A stretch of 64,000 nucleotides of DNA. Origin: Tolypeutes matacus (Eukaryota; Chordata; Mammalia; Cingulata; Chlamyphoridae). The translations under genes and the position numbers were made by a program. Shown here piece by piece: positions 48,181-59,300 of this stretch; position 1 is the stretch's first letter, and each line of letters opens with the position of its first letter. The stretch is from the NCBI GenBank assembly GCA_026826555.1, contig JAKSZT010054324.1, positions 496,001 through 560,000 on the forward strand, in the 5' to 3' direction. A model generated the notes under the pieces. It was not told where the DNA came from, did no database searches, and saw only the letters and a program-made list of their open reading frames with translations.

Positions 48181-49029
48181 AACTCTTCATTTGCTTTATA
48201 CATTCTTCTCGTCATATAATTCAAAGTTTAAAAATATGTTAAAATTTTTGAAATAAGTGAAATCTAACCCTGGGAATGACTTGCAGGACTTGCAGACTGC
48301 AACCCTGTGAAACTCTGTGGCTGATGACAATTTGACACACCACCAAACATTTTTGGATGGAAACAAGGAAAGAGTCAACTCATTTTGTGCTCCTATTGAT
48401 TCCCCATTGTGTTAAATCCTCATTTTTTGGTCCCATGAGTATTTACAAGTAAGATTTTGTTTTTATAAGTACAATATTGACTCCATGGTTTTATGCCTTT
48501 GAAGTTAGAAGATCTGTACTTAATTGTGTTTCCTCAGAAAGTCATCTGCTTACATTATTGAAGCATACATTCAGGGAGTACTTAATTAGGTTGCTTAGTC
48601 TGTAACCATTCTCTCAAAGTGTTCTTGGAAGGATGGGCTAACTTCTTAAAAACTTAAACTTTAAAAATGGAGACATAGCTGTAAAATGCCAAATTTCCTT
48701 TTAAGTAACTAATTTTCAGGTAACATTTCATTAAGTCAAGATGCATGAGTTCTAGTTATCTTTCCTATTAAATATATCTACATTTCATTTTTTACCTCTC
48801 TGTACAGGATTATAAACTTCTCAACCTTGAGATGTGTCTTTTTTGTGCTTTTCCCACATTCATAGCACAATGCTTTGATTATTTCAGGGGACTAAGAAGT
48901 TGCTGGAATTTAAATTGAAGCTATACACCTTTAGAGATAAATGTTGAATAAAAATGCAGAGTGGCATTCATTAAGTTCTCTTAGACTTTTCTCAAAATAA
49001 TTTTTCTGGCCCCCAAAACAGAAATTTGA
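48181..49029. other. No confident feature
   Basis: 48800-48900 faintly resembles an L2 3' region. Otherwise single-copy-looking DNA. Confidence 0.4.
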
Positions 49030-49299
49030 AACTAGAGCAGTGCTGATCAATACAAATATAAGTCACATATATACTTTTTAAAATTCTAGTAACCACTTTA
49101 AAAATAATGTTAAAAATAAAAAAAACTCAGTTATTCTTAATAATATATTTTATTTACCTAATATAGTCAAATATTGTCATTTCAGCATATAAGTAATATG
49201 AAATTATTCAGATATTTTACATTATTTTTCTTATACTTTGAAGTTAGTGCTTATTTTACATTTACAGAACATCTCAGCACTCTAAAAATTCATCAGACA

Positions 49300-50691
49300 T
49301 ATCAGTAATATATTTAGATTTCATAAAATATACAGTTGATAAAATAGACTTACTTATCTAAGTTGTTCCAGCCTTAAGTATTTTCCAATAACTGAATTCA
49401 GTACATAAAAATCATTCTTCTTTATATCCACTCTTATAAAACTAGTTTATCATTTTTAGAAGAATAAATTGGATTTTGAAGCAAAAGCATACTGATTTCA
49501 AAACTTCTGTCTCAGTTAAATAAATTGACTAAATTTGGTTCCAGCTTAGTATTATTAACATTGAATTCAAAGGAATTTAAAAAACCCAAATTTATTCATG
49601 GCAACAAAGCACTTAATTTTTTTTTATTTTAGACTTGCAGCCAATTTATATAATGCTGCTGATTACTATGAAAATTTCTGCACTTTGATCTTCTGAATAA
49701 TGTGTACAAACTTTAGTATTAATTTTTATTATGAAAAGTTTCAATTTCAACACAAATCTCTGTAATTGTCTATCTAGGTCACAAACAAGTTCTTCCTTTC
49801 CTTGAAGATTCTAATTTAGCTTGTTCTTAAGCAATGTGATAACTGTGAGATAATATAAATCACATTACCATTTACTTCTTTGTCTTTAATATTTTGTAAG
49901 CAATTTTTGGTTTCAAATAACTCTTTACTTGGGGTTAACATTACAGTAAATCTTTATAAAACTTTTCTACAACTCAACACATAGTGCTTAAATTAATTGT
50001 GTTTTATTTATTTCAACAGTTTCATAAACTGGGCAAGATTTCTTGTATTTATATATACTTATTTAGCAATTTACACAACAGTATCCCTTACACTAGTCAT
50101 ACAGTATGCTTCTGAGAAGTAAGTACAAACACTTTCAGTTTTCAATATAAACAAAGCAAAAAGAGAAACACATATCTTATTTTAAAATTACAATACATCC
50201 AGATTTCTTTACCTGACATAGTTGGAGCACCAGTGACTGAGACAGGTAGACTGTTTTTCATATTCAACTGGAATTTTTTGAGAGCTATATAAAAAAATTT
50301 AAAATGTGTGACACAAATTCAAATTTTAGGTCACAAGCTGAAAAAATTGTTTCATAAATTTGAACTTTTTTGAGATAAAATGTATCCAAAGTATTAATTG
50401 GGCAATGTATTTTTATATCATGTAATTCATCTATAACTAAAGAAATAAACTTGCAAACCTCAATTTTTTATTCAGTTAATCTTTGAAACTGTTAGAAATA
50501 TCTCATATTCTATAAGGAATAGTTTGGTGGATTATTGAAGATCTTTCACTTAAAGTCCTTTTAGATTTTTCCTCACAATTTTTGACAAAATTTTCATAGC
50601 AGAAATGATTTCTTTTACCATATCTACACTTGTGATGGCCTTTTGGGCACATCAGCTTGGCTAGGTGGTAGTTCCTAGTTATTTGAATCAA
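49300..50691 (-). pseudogene. hAT transposase remnant
   Basis: Transposase cuts and joins hAT elements. On the minus strand near 50208-50240 one frame reads 'SVTGAPTMSGKE', which resembles the conserved 'DGAPxMxGK' block of Charlie/ZBED-type transposases (the usual Asp replaced by Thr). Upstream, 50691-50503 holds a 62-codon open piece containing Cys and His residues ('CPKGHHKCRYGKRNHFCYEN'). Frames are broken many times and no domain is intact. I infer the identity from the motif, its place between matching terminal repeats, and element length. Confidence 0.55.
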
Positions 50692-50699
50692 ACACTAAA

Positions 50700-51160
50700 G
50701 AAGTTGTGTGGAAGTATTTTGCAGATATTTAAAAAAGTGTACCTAATTAGTTGACCTTAAGTTAGTAAGGTACCTGGTTAATCTGCAATGATCTGACTGA
50801 ATTATTTAAAAGGCCTTAAAATCTTTGCTGGTTTTTCCCTGGGTGGAGTGGAGGAGTGGCAGAATTCTTAGCATGGACAGTACATTTTGGCTAATGCCAT
50901 GTAAATGCCTCTAATTCCAGCCTGCTAGTGATCTTCCCTTCCTGATGACCTCCCCTATGAATTTTGGATTTGCTTAGACAGCCCCCACAATCACATAAGG
51001 AAATTCCTCATGATGTTTTTCTATGTAACACACACACACACACACACATATATGACTTATTGAAGATCTCTATAGATGCTATTTGAATATATATATATAT
51101 ATATAATCCTACTCATTGTCTGAGTCTGGTTGAACTCTGATACACTATTTAAAAATATTT
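50700..51160 (+). mobile_element. MLT-type (ERVL/MaLR) LTR remnant
   Basis: 'tattttgcagatatttaaaa', 'ctaattagttgaccttaagt', a 'cagcccccacaatcacataagg' block, CA/TA repeats and an 'aatcctactcattgtctgag...ctgatacac' end resemble the layout of MLT1/MLT2 LTRs, in particular the 3' end of the ERVL LTR at 54227. Nested in the hAT element, which is therefore older. It contains (CA)n at 51030-51050 and (AT)n at 51090-51107. Confidence 0.6.
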
Positions 51161-51255
51161 TCACTTTTGTGCAAGAATCCAAATCATTTTATAGTTGGCC
51201 AAAGAAATAAGCTAAGATCTTGTTAACAATTGTTTAAAAATTATTTCTTGGATAT

Positions 51256-51931
51256 CGTCTTAGTTTTCCAAAAAGGTGACGATATAAAGTACCAGAACTC
51301 TGTTTCTTTTATAATAGGAATTTATTTTGGGGTAAAACCTTAGAGTTCCAAGGTCATGAAAAGTCCAACTCAAGGCACCGTAAGAAGTGCTTTCTCACCA
51401 AAGTCAGCTGCCACATGTGAAGCAAGATGGTCGGCAGTCTCTGCCCTGGTTTCAGACTTCCCCTCCGGGCTCACCCTTTCCTCTGAGCTCTGTGGGCCCA
51501 GCCTCTGGAGGCTTCATACTTAAGTGATCCTGTAGTCCTCTCTTTCCTGGCATAGGACTTGTTTCTTTCTGGGCCTCCTCTATCAGCCATTGCTAATAGG
51601 CAAATGGTTCATCTCTCCCTGGGGCCTCAGCTGTGTAAGCCTTTTCCTTTCTGTCATATGGGAGGATCAAAAATGACAGAGCTCTCTCTCCTTGTAGCTG
51701 TCTGTCTGTTGAGTCCATTTATATCAGAGCCAGCAAGAGGGTGGGGACTTAACCTGACTCGTGTGGTAGTTGAATAGAAAGCCCTAAAGCAATCTTAACA
51801 GGTAATTTAATCAAAGTCCCCTTCAGCTGAATTTAATGCAATCAAAGGGCATCATACCCAGAGTAATAGATTAGTCTACAAACATAAACTTTCTCTTTTT
51901 GGTATTCATAAAATAATCTCAAACTGCCACA
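51256..51931 (-). mobile_element. Solo LTR with perfect 5-bp target duplication
   Basis: The minus-strand start 'tgtggcagtttgagattatt' equals that of the LTR at 10824. Flanked by 'gatat' at 51251-51255 and 51932-51936. The 3' terminus reads ...AAGACG, one base off the usual CA end. An 'aataaa' equivalent lies near 51310 in reverse ('tttatt'). A diverged subfamily of the 6182/10824 LTRs: the 5' third agrees ('gggcatgattaa'-like blocks) but the 3' third differs. Confidence 0.78.
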
Positions 51932-52284
51932 GATATTTAATTCTTATTTCAGACAACTAATTTTGTCAATGCCTTTTTGCATATTGAGATTCTTTTATCA
52001 AATTCATAATGCATTTACTCAGCATGTTCTTAATATTGTTCACTGTATTATGTATATTTGTTAATTTACACAACAAACTTAGAATTCTTTTGTTTTGCTC
52101 TGCTAAAGCAATTTGCATTTGCCATCCATGGTAAAATTGTAGACCTATCTTTTTACAGTCTCTTTTGGGTGTCACTTTCCTGATTTAATGGTGACTACTG
52201 CAGCGTTACTGATCTGGCATCAGTGGTTTCTCTTCATTTTAAATTTATAAATTGTCCCATACTTTTTCAAATTGGTGAAAATAG

Positions 52285-52370
52285 AAAATAAATTAAATTA
52301 TTAATTAATTTATAAATAAATAAATAATTAATAAATAAATTATTTTAATTAAAATAATAAGTATATCAAT
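52285..52370. repeat. AT-rich low-complexity run
   Basis: Almost pure A/T with 'ataaataaataa' units, inside the hAT element. Confidence 0.85.
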
Positions 52371-52760
52371 TTATTTGACAATAATTTACATAGGTAACAC
52401 TAGAACTTATTTGTGCAATATGTATAAATATTAAAATAAACATTTAAAAGGTACATTTGTTAATAGAGAAACATTACTTGAACTGAACCAATTTGTTCAT
52501 ATTGATTAGGTATGTGATGTGTAATATTAAAAACAATGCAGGTCCAATACAATAAAATACAATATTTTATGTAGTGCACAGATAAAGGGAAATTTATACC
52601 TTTCAAACAATGAACTTAAATACATTTCTTCAGTATTTTCATTTAAATTTAAATTAATTAAAATTAATAACTCTTTTCTTCCATCACAATATCCACATTT
52701 CTTGTGCACAATAGCCAAATATAGTTACTGGCTGCAGTGTTGGACAGTGCCGATCTAGAG

Positions 52761-53855
52761 GATAAATTTGCTTTTAATCACAATATTCAATAACTTAATT
52801 CCTGAATCAATTTGCCTTTCCAATTTTGTATTCAATATCTAGTATTGTTAAACATGTGGTATACCATTCTAAGATAATTTTGCAGCGTATATTCAAATTG
52901 TATAGACATACTTTTTAACTAGAAATCTTGCACCTCAATATTGATACCAGCTAAATAATCACTGATTCATATGAAAGCTAGCCACCTAGCTAGATCATTT
53001 AGAACATGATTTGGGTGGATGAAAACTAAACTGTAAGCATTAGTTTCCTAATTCAGGCATAACTTGAGTTAATAGTCTATGTAAATTTAGAGAACAAAGA
53101 AAAATGTGTGTACCCAAGAGTATCCATACTTTTATTCATTAGCTCTTTTTGATTTGTATGAGTCTCTGGTATGTCAGGGAAGGCAGCACTACCACTGAAA
53201 ATGAGGAATGCTATTAGAAGTGTTATGGCATCCCAAATTCACATTGTTAAAAGAATGTGCTTTTCCACAGAAACTGTTAAACACAGTTCTTAGGACAAAC
53301 CACCTAAAGGTATAATGTGTAAGGTATGGAAAATAGATAGGTAGATAAGTGATTGGTAGATAAAGAGATAGATGATAGATAAGTGTGACTGTACACTTTA
53401 TCATGCATACATTTTTTTCTATAAAATATTCTTTGTAAATTTACAATAAACATTGGAAATTAACTCATTTGTAAGTTAAGAATTGGATGTCAAAACAAAC
53501 ATTTTCATACATAAAGGACTTGAAAACCTGGCAACATTTATAGAAGCTCAACAAAGTATTTGCATCCTGGTTATTATTTTAGTTCTTGTTAAAAATATAC
53601 AATTTACTTACTTCATCAGTGTTAGGCTCATTGGAACTTATAAAAGTAAAGAAGTATCACTGAGTCTGACAAAGTGAGAAACAGAGAGTTATTCTTTATA
53701 TTTTAAATCAGTTTGGATATCTTAAGTTCTTAGAGTGGGACCAGCAGCTATAATATAAATATGAAAACTAGTAGAATGAAAATAGAAGTAAAGACACAAA
53801 TCAATATACTAGTTCACATATTTTGAGAAGAAATCTTTAAAAACATCTAAAGCAC
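52761..53855. other. No gene; contains an imperfect (GATA)n repeat
   Basis: 53332-53390 is an imperfect 'gata/gtag' tetranucleotide repeat ('gatagataggtagataagtg' style). The rest is unrecognised AT-rich DNA. Confidence 0.5.
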
Positions 53856-54228
53856 TTCTTGATAAAGGAGTGACTCTTAACCAGGGCTTTAAGGGGTGGG
53901 CCTCATCCAATCAGTTGAAAGGCCTGAAGTGCAAACACTGAGGTGTACTAGAGAACTTTGCCTTAAGTCTACAGCAAAAACTCTTACCAGAATTTTCAGG
54001 CTGTCCTACAAATTTTTTGTTTTCAGTCCCCCCAATGACATTAGCTAATTCCTTGAGATCATCTCTCTTATAGATATAGCTAAATGATAATTAACTAGCT
54101 AGCTAGATACAGACTGGCAGAAAGACAGGCAGACAGAGGGAGGGAGAGTGTGACTGATCTGCACACACACACTCACATATACGCGCATATCCTATTGTTT
54201 CTTTTCTCTGCAAATCTCTGATTGCTAC
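53856..54228 (+). mobile_element. MLT2-like 5' LTR of an ERVL provirus
   Basis: 'tgggcctcatccaatcagtt' plus 'gaaaggcct' is the MLT2 LTR signature. 'gctaattccttgagatcatc', tandem purine/CA-rich repeats and a 'catcctattgtttcttttctctg' end complete the 3' half. The LTR ends near 54228 and is followed at once by 'gatttggaccaagtggttct', the position of the ERVL primer-binding region. The 5' part is degraded and its start is uncertain. Confidence 0.7.
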
Positions 54229-54239
54229 AGATTTGGACC

Positions 54240-55900
54240 AAGTGGTTCTATAGGAACAGAATCTTATGGATGAATTTTCTGAGTTGGCTCTTGAGTTTCT
54301 AGAATTTGTTCTCTAATCTAAGTAGATTTAAAAGCATTATTGACTATTTCCAGTGATAAAGAGGGTACAGATAGTCCATGGTATGATGTGGCAATTGGGA
54401 TACCCAACTATTACCATGGGATACTCCTAATCAAATACTTGTAAAAGAAAATGTTCTGGGTGACCATGCATTTGGTACCTTACAAAACGTTTGTCAAATT
54501 AATTATTATAATGAGACTGATTTGTTGCTCCTGAATGCTCTGAAGAAAGTGGAGAAAGAAAAGGAAGAGCTCAGATCTTTAAATTCCTGGTTCAATCTAT
54601 GAGTAAATATTCTTTCTTGAAAGTTTCTATTCTTCTCTGAAAGAAATCCTTATCTCTTACAGCCCCAGAGCTATTTCTGAAAAGCAAATCCAGAATCTCA
54701 TCCTGCGAGAGGATGAATTACAATGCAAATTAAATTCCCAACCTCACTGGGCATCTGCTATTAGAGTGAGGACATTGATTGAGAAGGAATGGGATCCAGA
54801 GAATTGGAATGGGAATATTTGGAAAGATCTTGATTAAGTTGATAACACTGAACCTCTAAATTTTACTGTCTATTTTGCTGGTGGAAGTAGCTCTTCCGTT
54901 CTAGTACGAGGAAGTTAACCTTCTTTACCTGAAGAATCTGTAATGATTCTTTCTCAGGAAAGCCTGTAATGGTTTTCCCTGAGGCAGTTGCAATGCAAGA
55001 CAGATTCTTCTCAGGCCCTATTCACCTATCTTTGCTCCTAGACTCATAATTTAACTCAAGTACCACTATTCACTAAGGGTGGGATCCAAAATGGGGCCCA
55101 TGAGGAGGTGTGCTACCATCTAAAAATACTGCCTGGTTTTTCCAATTTATACAAACAGAAATAGGGAATATGAGTGGGAATGGATATTAAGGGTTTGGCA
55201 TAATAATGGAGGGAACATAAAGTTGGATAAAAATAATTCCATTGATTCAGTATTGTAGTTTGTTTTGTTCATTAGCTGGAAACGTGGCCGAAAAATGCCC
55301 TATACTAAATAAAGGTGAAATTTCAGAACTGCCTTGGTATACTGTTCAGAAAGGTATCCAAAGGCTTAGGGATATTTGAATGTTAGAGTAGATGTATCAT
55401 TTAAAACCTGCTTATACCTCCTGCTGGGAGGGTTCAAAGGACCCAACTTTTACCACAATTGTGAGAAATAAATTTGTGAGGAGAGGCCTGGAATCCTTGA
55501 AAATATCTGTGGTTGCTCATCTCAGCAGGTCAGAAATTACAATGGAAACTGCCAATGAATGAGGATCCTTCAATGCAATGGGTATAAGTAGATGTCAGGT
55601 GACAGCATTTAAATGCTCAAGACAAGGTTGCAGTGGTTCATGCAATGTACCACAGAGTCAAAGCAGTATGAGAGCTGTCTGACTCACAGAGACCTATGGT
55701 ATTGGCTTACTTGATCACGGTGCCATTTGAAGAGAAATAGATGGGAAGTCTTACTTGACCTCTATTAAGTGAAAGAATACTAGATCGAGTGAACAGAAGT
55801 CTAACTTAAATCAGCAAAATAGAGTGTTACAGCTTATCTATAAATTCCCAGACATAAGCCAGTTTACAGACCCAAAACTCCTAGAATGAGGGGGATTCCA
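54240..55900 (+). pseudogene. ERVL gag remnant
   Basis: Position and scattered matches identify it, such as 'gaaggaatgggatccagaga' and 'ggaatatttggaaagatctt' (a peptide of EKEWDPE type) near 54785-54830 and 'gacagatt' spacing typical of the ERVL leader. No frame longer than about 50 codons remains. I see no clear zinc knuckle. Confidence 0.5.
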
Positions 55901-55959
55901 GATTGCCTTGAAGAAGGACCCTGCTTCACTGCCAATAATTAATACCATTAATCTTTCTC

Positions 55960-56165
55960 CCAGCCTTCCTCATAGATATCTACAGCCTTTTGTCAGGGTT
56001 ATTGTGCACTTCAGAAAAGGAAATAATAAGAGTACTCAGGAATTACTGGATACTGGCTCTAAACTGGCAGTAATTCTAGGAAACACAAAACATCACTGTG
56101 TTCCACAAGTCAGAAGAAGAGCTTGTGGAGCTCAGCTGATCAATGGAATTTGACTTCAGGTCCAT
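55960..56165 (+). pseudogene. ERVL protease remnant
   Basis: An aspartic protease that would cleave the Gag-Pol precursor. The 81-codon frame starting at 55908 holds 'ELLDTGSKLAVILGN' with the catalytic DTGS at about 56049-56060, followed by 'LINGI' near the flap region, where the frame stops. The active-site triad is present but the domain is truncated by a stop at 56151. RT follows in another frame. Confidence 0.75.
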
Positions 56166-56279
56166 CTCACAATGTGCCCAGTAGGTCACTGAATACATCC
56201 AGTGGTTATTTCCCGAGTTCTAAAATGCATAACTAGAATAGACATACTCCACATCTGACAGAATCCTTGCATTGGTTCT

Positions 56280-57010
56280 CTGACCTACATAGTGAATGTT
56301 GCTATGGTTGGAAAGGTCAAGTGGATACCAGTAGAACTGCCAATACCAAAAGTTAAATATTTTGCAAACCCAAAGCTGTTCCACATACATAGAAGGATTG
56401 TAGAAATAAATGAAAACATGAAGAACTTGAAAGGACACAGAGGTGGCAATTTCTACCACATCTCCATTCAAGGTACCTATTTGGCCTGTGGAGAAAACAG
56501 ATTGGCCTTGGAAAATGACAGTGAGTTATCAAAAATTTAACCAGGTAGAGACTCAAATTGCAATTGCTGTTCTAGATGTGGTTTCATTTCTTGAGCAAAT
56601 TAACACATCTCCTGGTAACTGCTATGCAAATATTTATCCGTTAAAGCTTGTTTCCTCAATACCTGTTAGTAAAGACCACCAGAGGAAGATTTTTTTTCAG
56701 CTGGCAAGGCCTTCCACGTCCTACCGCAGAGACATTTAAACTCCAAGCCTAAGTAATAATTTAGTACACAGGGAACCTGATTGTCTTTCTCTTCTATCTG
56801 ACATCACTTGGTCCCTTACATTTATCACATTATGTTGGTTGCTCCTAGTGATAAAAAAGTAGCAACTATTCTAGACTTAAAAGACATTTGCGTGTAGGGA
56901 GGATGTAAATAAATTTCTAAAAATCAGAGGCTTTCTCCCACAGTGAAATTTCTGGGGTCTGGTTGTATAGAATATTTTAAGATATACTTTCTAGGGTGAA
57001 GGAAAGTTGT
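56280..57010 (+). pseudogene. ERVL reverse transcriptase remnant
   Basis: 56292-56540 and 56443-56739 carry pieces in different frames: 'VAMVGKVKWIPVELPIPK' (pol linker), 'FKVPIWPVEKTDWPWKMTVS' (RT fingers) and 'VVSFLEQINTSPGNCYANI' (palm motif A region; the catalytic Asp after YA is Asn). Motif C, which should carry the YxDD pair, falls at about 56820-56845 and has been lost by a small deletion. Not functional. Confidence 0.75.
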
Positions 57011-57059
57011 TATATTTGGCCCCACCTAAACAAAGACACCATGACTAGTTGGCATCTTT

Positions 57060-58040
57060 GGATTTTAGAGGCAACATTTTCAATATTTCTGTCTTCTACT
57101 CTGGCCTGTAAAGATGCTAGATTTGAGTGGGCCCAGAATAAAAGAGGCTTTGCCACAGGTCCAGGCTGCTGTGCAAAATGCTCTGCTTCTTGAGCTATAT
57201 GGTCCAGCAGATTCAAGATGTTTGAAGTGTCAGTGGCAGACATAGGTGCTGTTTGGAGTCTTTGGCAGTCCCGTATAGGTGAATTACAGCACAGATCCTT
57301 AAGAGTTTGGAGCAAAGTCCTGCCATCTTATGCAGATGATTGCTTTCCATTTGAGAAGCAGCTTTGGCTGGCTGAGTACAGCCTTAGTGGAGAATAAACA
57401 CTTAACCAGGGATCGCCAAGTTACCATGTGAGTTGAACTGCCCATCATGGACTGGTTGTTCTCAGACTCACCACGCAAATATTTGGGCATACTTATCAGC
57501 ACTCCATTATCATATGGAAGTAGTATATATGAGTCTGGGTTCAAGCAGGCCCTGAAAGAACAACTGAGTTCTACAAAGAAGTGGTCCAAAGGCCCATGGG
57601 CCCCACTTCTGCCACATTGACTTATCTCTCCTAGCCCATACCTATGGCCTCATGGCGAGTACCCTAGAGTCATTTGACTGAAGAAGATAAAACTTGGAGC
57701 TGGTTAATAGATGGTCATTCATGATATTCAGGTACCATCTGAAAGCAGACAGCTGTAGTTCTACAGCCCCCTTTCTGGAACATTCCTGGAGGACTGGGGA
57801 AACAAGAATCCTCTCAGAAGGCAGAATTTCAAGCAGTGCTGTACCAGGTTGTTCATTTTGTTTGAAAGGAAAAATCACCACAGTTATGAGTGTTTATTGA
57901 TCCATAAGCTGTGCCCAGTGGTTTGGCTAAATGGTCAGGAACTGGGAAAGAATATGACTAAAAAATTCAGGTCAAGGAAGTTTGACGATAGAACTCTCTG
58001 AATAGGCAAAAAACATGAAGCTATTTTTGTCCCATGTAAA
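57060..58040 (+). pseudogene. ERVL RT connection and RNase H remnant
   Basis: The piece near 57125-57180 ('ggcccagaataaaagaggct') is the post-RT connection. 57329-57420 ('tatgcagatgattgctttcc', then 'gaagcagctttggctggc') is its later part. 'tggttaatagatggtcattc' at 57701-57720 carries the first RNase H Asp-Gly in a frame reading WLIDGH. 'tttttgtcccatgtaaatg' near 58025 is the C-terminal His region. Stops are frequent. Confidence 0.65.
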
Positions 58041-58800
58041 TGTTTACCAAAGGTGTGACCTTAGCAGAGGAGAATTTTAGAAATCAAATGATGGGATGAC
58101 CCATTCTATGGGTACTAGACAGCCTCTTTCCCCAGACATTCCTGCCATTACCCAGTGTATTCATGAGCAAAGTGGCCATGGTGATGACAGGGATGTACTT
58201 CCACTCACCAATGTTGAGAAAGCTATAGTTATTTCTCAGTGCCCAGCATGCCAGCACCAGAAACCACCACTGGACTGCAATATGACACCATTCCCTGAAG
58301 TGATCAGCAGCTACCATGTGGCAACTTGGACTGCTTCCATCATAGAAGGCACAAAACTTTGTTCTTACTACAGTAGCCACTTACTCTGGATGTGGTTTGC
58401 CTTTTCTTTATACAATGTTTCTGAAAAAACTACCACCCAAATACTTAGAATACCATATCCACTGTCATGGGTTTCCACACAGAATTGCTTCTTATCAAAG
58501 AACTCACATCACAGAAAATAAAGTGCATTGTAACTTGCTCCCAATCATCCTGAAAGAGCTGGCTTGATAGAATGGCAGAATGGCCTTTTGAAGACTCAGT
58601 AATAGTGCCAGCAAGGTGGCAATACCTGCAGGCTCCAGAATGCCACAGTCTTTGAGGAGAAAGCATCACCCTGAATGGCGTCTTGATTTTGATGTTTCCC
58701 TAACCTCAAAACCATGAGTGAATAAATTCCCATTGTTTAAGCCTACCCATTGCATGGCATTTTCTTGAGTAACCAAGAAAACTAAAACACCATGAGACCA
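58040..58800 (+). pseudogene. ERVL integrase remnant
   Basis: The 141-codon frame at 58096-58521 includes the N-terminal zinc-binding HHCC arrangement: His at residues 23 and 28 of 'CIHEQSGHG', Cys at 49 and 52 of 'CPACQHQ'. The catalytic core follows with poor conservation and changes frame. 'atagaatggcagaatggcct' near 58568 is the late core. Integrase would insert viral DNA into host DNA; this copy cannot. Confidence 0.72.
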
Positions 58801-58809
58801 CTGAACTGA

Positions 58810-59175
58810 AAATTAAGTCTGCCACCTGGACACTTTGGGCTCCTTATGCCTCTGAATCAGCAGGCAAATAGCTGATTTACTGTGCCCTCTGGGGTAACTG
58901 ATTCAGATCAGCAAGGGGAAATTGGGCTGCTACTACACCATGAAGTTAAGGAAGAGTATAAAATACAGGAGATCCCTTAATCCCATGCCCTGGGATTAAA
59001 GTTAATGGAAAACCACAATCCCATTTATGTAGAACTACTAATGGCCCAGTACTTTCAAGAATGAAAGTTTGGGTCACCCTGCCAGGCAAAGAACCATGAC
59101 CAGCTGAGGCCTGCTGATGACAAGGGAATGGTAGAGGAAGAAGGTAAATAAATACCTGCTTTGACCACATGACAA
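58810..59175 (+). pseudogene. ERVL dUTPase-like C-terminal remnant
   Basis: ERVL pol is unusual in carrying a dUTPase after integrase. 'gacactttgggctccttatg', 'gaaattgggctgctactaca', 'aatacaggagatccctta', 'cccagtactttcaagaatga' and 'ggtcaccctgccaggcaaag' keep that region's order. A parallel set occurs at 63520-63720. Several frameshifts. Confidence 0.65.
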
Positions 59176-59300
59176 TTTTAGAGACAGGGAATGTAATTGT
59201 TATTACTATTTCTTCCTCATTTTGTTACAAATATGTTCATTTGTGAGTATGTATATTTGTATCTTTGAGAATATCCATATTTGTGCATGGATCCTAGAAT

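Larger units (their letters stand above)
49038..52752 (-). mobile_element. hAT/Charlie-type DNA transposon, near full length, with 8-bp target duplication
   Basis: The left end 'cagtgctgatcaatacaaat' and the right end (reverse complement 'cggcactgtccaaca') form terminal inverted repeats of the 'cagtgctgtccaata' type. The flanks are 'aactagag' (49030-49037) and 'atctagag' (52753-52760), 7 of 8 identical, and 8 bp is the hAT signature. The minus strand between them carries transposase remnants. Two LTRs (50700-51160 and 51256-51931) are nested. Without them the element is about 2.6 kb, the length of an autonomous Charlie. Confidence 0.75.
54229..59300 (+). mobile_element. ERVL internal region, ancient endogenous retrovirus, defective
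   Basis: Gag, protease, RT, RNase H, integrase and dUTPase segments occur in the order known for ERVL (class III spuma-related endogenous retroviruses, which lack env). All are cut by stops and frameshifts. No matching 3' LTR is recognisable after 59300. The family predates the eutherian radiation, and the divergence seen fits that. Confidence 0.82.

Noticed and set aside
51559..51777. 72-codon open frame with signal-like hydrophobic stretch
   Set aside because: It lies within a solo LTR, antisense to it, and is not conserved in the sister LTRs.
53332..53390. Possible regulatory GATA-factor cluster
   Set aside because: It is an imperfect tetranucleotide microsatellite, with no other sign of an enhancer or promoter.
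57329..57340. A YADD-like tetrapeptide in the ERVL region that resembles the RT catalytic motif
   Set aside because: Its surroundings place it in the RT connection domain, after the palm. The true motif C position is near 56820-56845 and is deleted.
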